A DNA stretch of 10,822 bases, taken from NCBI GenBank assembly GCA_025362415.1, contig JANYGM010000362.1:1-10822 (forward strand), read 5' to 3'. Shown piece after piece: positions 8,091-10,822 of the stretch; position 1 is the first letter of the stretch, and the number at the start of each line of letters is the position of its first letter. Both the position numbers and the translations under genes were made by a program. The notes beneath the pieces are model-generated. The model was not told the origin of the DNA. It did not search any database and worked only from the letters and a program-made list of their open reading frames with translations. Source of the stretch: a bacterium (GTDB lineage Bacteria; Bacteroidota; Bacteroidia; Cytophagales; Thermonemataceae).

Positions 8091-8345
8091 ATGGAAAGAA
8101 AACTTTTAAACGGAGTTTCGCAGGGAACAAGGACTTTATCAACACTACCCACTATTGACAAGTCAGACATCAAAAAGAAAAATGAAACCAAAACAGATTT
8201 TATGCCTGTACTTGGATTTATGTTTGGACTTGTAGCAATAGGTGTTGTTGCTTTGAACGCAGACACTATCAAAGAGCGAATAAATAAATTTAATCAAAAT
8301 CTAAACCAAAATCTAAACCAAAGAACTAATCAAAATCAAAAATAA
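8091..8345 (+). CDS. Small single-pass membrane protein, function unknown
   Basis: 84 residues, family not recognised. Residues ~37-56 (FMPVLGFMFGLVAIGVVAL) form one membrane helix, preceded by a basic stretch KKKNETK, which suggests the N-terminus stays in the cytoplasm. The tail (~66-84) is a low-complexity Asn/Gln repeat (NQNLNQNLNQ) with matching tandem repetition in the DNA. The motif Asn-Glu-Thr at 31-33 recurs seven times in the protein encoded next, which supports a shared origin. Its stop overlaps the next ATG by one base (TAATG, 8343-8347), so the two are translated together. The only ATG-led frame of useful size starts here, 45 bases behind the predicted -7 element. It may anchor or sense for the HTH partner; this is inference. 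Confidence 0.7.
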   Translation: MERKLLNGVSQGTRTLSTLPTIDKSDIKKKNETKTDFMPVLGFMFGLVAIGVVALNADTIKERINKFNQNLNQNLNQRTNQNQK

Positions 8346-9082
8346 TGGACAACGAAATAGACAAAGAAAGTTTAATACAAGACGTGTTAGACTTGCAAGA
8401 ACAAGGGTACAGTTACCAGCAAATTGCTGATAACTTAGACATCTCTAAATCAAAAGTATCTCGTATCATAACGAAGATAAATGAAACGGAACAGAACGAA
8501 ACAGATGATAATGGTACGTTTCAACGAAACGAAACAGTACAACGGAACGAAATAAGACGTGTTTCAGAACAAAAAAATGAAACGGAACGAAACAACGAAA
8601 CAGAAGAAAGTCTAAAAAACGAAATAGAAAACCTAAAAAATCAAATAAAATTTAAAGAAAGTATGAAATTTACCCTACCAATACCCGAACCAAAAGATTT
8701 TTATACTCCACCAAAAACGGAACGAAACGAAACGAAACAGCCAAAATATGAAAAACCAATAGTGCCTACTGAAACGGAACTACAAGATTTTTATAATGAT
8801 ATTGTTACGTATGTTGAGAATAAAAACGAAACGCCAATATATCTTTCTGACCTAAAAAAACTTATTGAAAATGTGGAGAATTACATAACACAAGCAGGTG
8901 TATATGCTTGTGAAATGGAGGTTGACGAGGACGAATTTGACGAAGTAAAAGCCTTACAAAGGTTATTAGAGAAGTGCTTAAATCCTTTGATAGAAAATAA
9001 TCCTCAAAGAAAAATGGATTTTGAATGTGACGAAAGCATTATCAATGAACTACTAGAGGCTTATCAAGATACTGATGAGTAA
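8345..9082 (+). CDS. Helix-turn-helix protein with Asn-Glu-Thr repeats
   Basis: 245 residues. Residues ~9-45 are a helix-turn-helix of the resolvase/sigma-region-4 style (QGYSYQQIADNLDISKSKVS), so DNA binding is likely. Residues ~46-130 are hydrophilic and contain Asn-Glu-Thr at 46, 51, 62, 78, 84, 128 and later 161, plus NEI at 68 and 92. A coiled coil is likely near 87-105. KDFY (117-120) and QDFY (147-150) are a second small duplication. Residues ~145-245 are acidic and helical without a recognised domain. The gene is translationally coupled to the membrane protein before it and followed by a terminator at 9109. The closest general types are plasmid or phage regulators and partition-like proteins, but no family was identified. 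The internal ACGAAAC DNA repeats are described separately. Confidence 0.8.
   Translation: MDNEIDKESLIQDVLDLQEQGYSYQQIADNLDISKSKVSRIITKINETEQNETDDNGTFQRNETVQRNEIRRVSEQKNETERNNETEESLKNEIENLKNQIKFKESMKFTLPIPEPKDFYTPPKTERNETKQPKYEKPIVPTETELQDFYNDIVTYVENKNETPIYLSDLKKLIENVENYITQAGVYACEMEVDEDEFDEVKALQRLLEKCLNPLIENNPQRKMDFECDESIINELLEAYQDTDE
8496..8832 (+). repeat. Nine ACGAAAC copies inside the HTH gene
   Basis: Exact ACGAAAC begins at 8496, 8524, 8529, 8587, 8595, 8722, 8727, 8732 and 8826. Relative to the gene's frame they fall in all three codon phases (five, three and one copies). Some overlap as a 5-base period (ACGAAACGAAAC, e.g. 8722-8738). Longer GAAACGGAAC stands near 8483, 8578 and 8771. 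I saw no similar cluster elsewhere in the window. Confidence 0.85.
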
Positions 9083-9108
9083 GATATAGCTTTGTTTAAA
9101 TTGTGCCT

Positions 9109-9139
9109 AAAAATCTCGCCTATTTGGGTGAGATTTTTT
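9109..9139 (+). terminator. Rho-independent terminator after the NET-repeat HTH gene
   Basis: A 12-pair stem (9109-9120 with 9127-9138, one G-T pair) closes a 6-base loop and runs into T-tracts (9134-9139, then 9141-9145). It lies 27 bases after the stop codon and should end the 8091-9082 operon. Confidence 0.85.
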
Positions 9140-9163
9140 GTTTTTGAGGTAAACACTTTGTAA

Positions 9164-9256
9164 ACTTGCTATTGCTACCACACTGCACAAGTTGCTAAGT
9201 TTACAGGGCTTACACTAGAACAAGAACAAGCACTAGAAAAAGAAATAAATCCTTAA
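9164..9256 (+). pseudogene. Possible 3' remnant of a nuclease/transposase-like gene
   Basis: The frame from 9164 to the TAA at 9254 reads ...AQVAKFTGLTLEQEQALEKEINP. The VAKFTGLTLEQ pattern resembles the C-terminal tail (IA..TGLS.EEI..L) of Rpn/PD-(D/E)XK family transposase-like nucleases in Bacteroidota. There is no ATG and a stop sits directly upstream, so at most 30 codons survive. A hairpin terminator follows at 9264, as expected behind a real gene end. The match is from memory and short; chance is possible. Confidence 0.3.
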
Positions 9257-9263
9257 AAAAATT

Positions 9264-9295
9264 AAAAAAACCTACTGAATTGCAGTAGTTTTTTT
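9264..9295. terminator. Terminator between convergent operons, likely bidirectional
   Basis: CTACTG (9272-9277) pairs with CAGTAG (9283-9288) around AATTG, flanked by an A-run (9264-9270) and seven T (9289-9295). It sits 4 bases beyond the stop codon of the minus-strand operon and also faces plus-strand readthrough. Confidence 0.75.
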
Positions 9296-9298
9296 GGT

Positions 9299-9520
9299 TT
9301 AGGCGGTAAGTTTTAAAGAAATGTTATGCTCCTGGAAGATGATACCTAACAAGTTTTTGAGTTCGTTGGTATGTTGTTCTTTGAGTTCTGTATATTGTGT
9401 TTCTTGCAAAATGTCGCCTTTATGCCTTTCTATTGCTTGATTAGCTTTGTCTATTAGCTTAATTTGGTCGTCTATGGCAAGTAAAATATGCTCATACTGG
9501 GGTTTTTCTATGAAGTTCAT
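9299..9520 (-). CDS. Small helical protein, third gene of the regulator/nucleotidyltransferase operon
   Basis: 73 residues, family not recognised. It is almost wholly helical and charged, with a probable coiled coil across ~8-58 (HILLAIDDQIKLIDKANQ to KEQHTNELKNLL) and a short tail. There is no signal peptide or membrane segment. Its ATG overlaps the stop of the preceding gene in an ATGA (9517-9520), so it is translationally coupled and probably made in proportion to that protein. The operon ends directly after it at a terminator. Size, coupling and helicity fit a partner or neutralising subunit of the nucleotidyltransferase-fold protein. That role is inferred from layout alone. Confidence 0.7.
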   Translation of the reverse strand: MNFIEKPQYEHILLAIDDQIKLIDKANQAIERHKGDILQETQYTELKEQHTNELKNLLGIIFQEHNISLKLTA

Positions 9521-9990
9521 ATATCTAAAAATTTAAGTTCTAAAAATCCTTTTGAATAGCATTTGCCAGTATAAATATGTCTTTTGGTAGCATTAAACAA
9601 TGAAAACCATTCTTTTTTATCTAATTCATAGGTATTATTTCTTTTGTGTTCTACCTTGTAAATAGCAACAAAATAGCTATCTATTTGCATTTTTTTATAT
9701 TTCATTTTGAGGTCTAATAATTTGCTAATATTCGCTTCATACACTTCAAAATCCACAAAAACAACACAATCTAAGTCATTTGGTTTATCTTTTTGTGTGG
9801 CAAAACTACCATCAAGCCAAACACTAAAAGAACTTACCAAAATAGTCTGCAAATCCGCTATAAAAACCACAAAATTAGCCCAAATATGCGCCCTGTGTTC
9901 ATTCCAAACGAGCAGACTTTCTGCACCCTCAAAGTCTATTTCTAGTGCCTCAAATGGTTCTAAATAACCGTTAGAATTGAAATTAAGCAT
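9517..9990 (-). CDS. Nucleotidyltransferase-fold protein resembling DUF6932
   Basis: 157 residues from the ATG at 9990. This start was preferred to the in-frame ATG at 10023 because MLNFNSNGYLEPF matches the usual beginning of this family (MLPFN..G.L.P) and gives a short 8-base overlap with the preceding gene rather than 41. The polymerase-beta/MNT core is visible: VWLDGSFATQKDKPNDLDCV has Gly61-Ser62 and the metal-binding pair Asp72/Asp74, and QIDSYFV offers a third carboxylate at Asp104. Family proteins of this fold transfer nucleotides to proteins, RNA or small molecules, and many sit in toxin-antitoxin or defence modules. The substrate here is unknown. It lies between an XRE regulator and a small helical protein in one overlapping operon. 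The family assignment is from the motif pattern and was not searched. Confidence 0.8.
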   Translation of the reverse strand: MLNFNSNGYLEPFEALEIDFEGAESLLVWNEHRAHIWANFVVFIADLQTILVSSFSVWLDGSFATQKDKPNDLDCVVFVDFEVYEANISKLLDLKMKYKKMQIDSYFVAIYKVEHKRNNTYELDKKEWFSLFNATKRHIYTGKCYSKGFLELKFLDI

Positions 9991-10762
9991 TTTTACGAGG
10001 TTTTGGTAGCATTCCCATTTCAAACTCTAGTGGCTCTTGTGGATTTCTTCTAAACGCCTCATTTTCTTCTTTTTGTTTCTTTTTATATTCACCATATATT
10101 TTTGTCATTGATTTATCATTGACAAAACCGTTATTAAAAAGATACTCTAAATCATAAGTTTGTTCTATGCTATCAAACATATAACCAAATACTAACTCAT
10201 TTTTTGCATAACTAGGTGCTACTTTTATTCTTTTTATAAATGCCTCACAATAATATTGTAGTATCGCACTTTCTATGAATTCAGCATCATATTGAGTGAT
10301 TTCGTATTTATCAATAATGATTTGTTCTACTATGCTTCTATTAGGTAAATCTATACTCCCCCCACCAAGATTACGAATTATAACTTCTATTGCAGTATTT
10401 AATGCCATTTGTAAGTTATGACTTATAGCGTCTTTTAATAGCTTTTTGTTTATTTCACTTTCCTTACGTAGATATTCTATTTCCTTTCTTAATTCCTCAT
10501 TTTCCTTATCTTTTGCAGCAAGCAAACTATCTACTTCTTTGCTATTTGGCACGTCTGTATAATCAATATCATCAAATAATAATGATTTTGTTTGTATTTC
10601 TAATGCAGTAGCTATTTTAAAGATATTTTCTAATGTAATAGTGTTACCTTTTTTTTCAAAATATGCTACATTTTGTTGTGTAACGCCTATTTTCAAAGCT
10701 AGTTCTTTTTGAGAAAGTTTTTTTTCAGTTCTCAATTTCTTTATTTTTTCTCCTATTTCCAT
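9983..10762 (-). CDS. XRE-family transcriptional regulator with coiled coil and unknown C-terminal domain
   Basis: 259 residues. Residues ~5-62 are a classic HTH_3/XRE DNA-binding domain (IKKLRTEKKLSQKELALKIG, recognition helix around TQQNVAYFEK). Residues ~75-112 are a charged coiled coil suited to dimerisation. Residues ~115-235 form a helical domain that was not recognised, followed by a Pro-rich basic tail (LPKPRKNA). It is longer than a simple XRE repressor (often 70-120 residues), so the C-terminal part may sense a ligand or bind the downstream proteins. It is the first gene of a three-gene operon, overlapping the nucleotidyltransferase gene by 8 bases (ATGCTTAA). A TATCTTTG promoter element and an 18-base palindrome lie directly upstream, consistent with autoregulation. 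Confidence 0.9.
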   Translation of the reverse strand: MEIGEKIKKLRTEKKLSQKELALKIGVTQQNVAYFEKKGNTITLENIFKIATALEIQTKSLLFDDIDYTDVPNSKEVDSLLAAKDKENEELRKEIEYLRKESEINKKLLKDAISHNLQMALNTAIEVIIRNLGGGSIDLPNRSIVEQIIIDKYEITQYDAEFIESAILQYYCEAFIKRIKVAPSYAKNELVFGYMFDSIEQTYDLEYLFNNGFVNDKSMTKIYGEYKKKQKEENEAFRRNPQEPLEFEMGMLPKPRKNA

Positions 10763-10766
10763 AAAG

Positions 10767-10774
10767 CAAAGATA
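10767..10774 (-). promoter_or_regulatory. -7 promoter element of the XRE operon, next to the start codon
   Basis: On the minus strand this is TATCTTTG, an exact TAnnTTTG match. Only four bases separate it from the ATG at 10762, so the transcript would have almost no leader. A clear TTTG at -33 was not seen; the region is T-rich. Confidence 0.55.
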
Positions 10775-10794
10775 CTAATTTGATTTAAGTTAAA

Positions 10795-10812
10795 AAATAA
10801 TCTTTTGATTAT
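10795..10812. promoter_or_regulatory. Palindrome upstream of the XRE gene, candidate operator
   Basis: AATAATC (10795-10801) and GATTATT (10806-10812) are perfect inverted arms around TTTT. The site begins about 20 bases upstream of the -7 element, so it covers the expected -33 region. Binding by the XRE dimer to repress its own operon is the natural reading, but AT-rich DNA yields such palindromes by chance too. Confidence 0.45.
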
Positions 10813-10822
10813 TAAGTATTTA

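Noticed and set aside
8496..8832. CRISPR array
   Set aside because: The repeats are only 7 bases, irregularly spaced, and lie within a coding gene.
9991..10023. Longer N-terminus for the nucleotidyltransferase-fold protein (ATG at 10023)
   Set aside because: It would overlap the preceding gene by 41 bases, and the conserved family N-terminus begins at the ATG at 9990.

Overview
The window looks like a chromosomal segment of an AT-rich member of the Bacteroidota, probably of the Cytophagales type. Three things point there. An OmpA-family protein and a very large secreted protein both carry thrombospondin type 3 calcium-binding repeats. Several starts are preceded by the phylum's TAnnTTTG promoter element and have no clear Shine-Dalgarno sequence. 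A self-contained PAS/HisKA/REC/HPt hybrid kinase is also typical of the phylum. The genus is not determined.

Layout. 1-2495 (minus) is the 5' part of a giant secreted glycine-rich, calcium-binding repeat protein whose 3' end lies outside the window. 2811-4316 (minus) is an OmpA-like peptidoglycan-anchoring outer-membrane protein, with a strong terminator behind it and its own promoter. 4577-4978 (minus) is mscL, the large-conductance mechanosensitive channel, again with its own promoter and terminator. 5297-7318 (plus) is a soluble hybrid histidine kinase with receiver and HPt domains and no partner gene beside it. This part reads as ordinary cell-envelope and sensing genes, each an independent transcription unit.

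About 770 bases follow with no convincing gene (7319-8090), and after that the content looks accessory. 8091-9082 (plus) is a tightly coupled pair: a small single-pass membrane protein and a helix-turn-helix protein. The HTH gene carries nine copies of ACGAAAC spread over all three reading frames. A promoter lies inside a striking C-run/G-run inverted repeat just upstream. Converging on this pair from the right is a three-gene overlapping operon (10762-9299, minus): an XRE-type regulator with coiled coil, a nucleotidyltransferase-fold protein resembling DUF6932, and a 73-residue helical protein. Two terminators and a possible gene remnant separate the two cassettes.

How the genes work together. 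The left half is surface and envelope biology. The right half holds two small regulated cassettes of unknown function. The regulator/nucleotidyltransferase/small-protein operon has the build of a toxin-antitoxin or defence module, and the NET-repeat HTH pair has the build of a plasmid- or element-derived regulatory module. Both readings are inferences. No tRNA, rRNA, CRISPR array, intact transposase or integrase was found.
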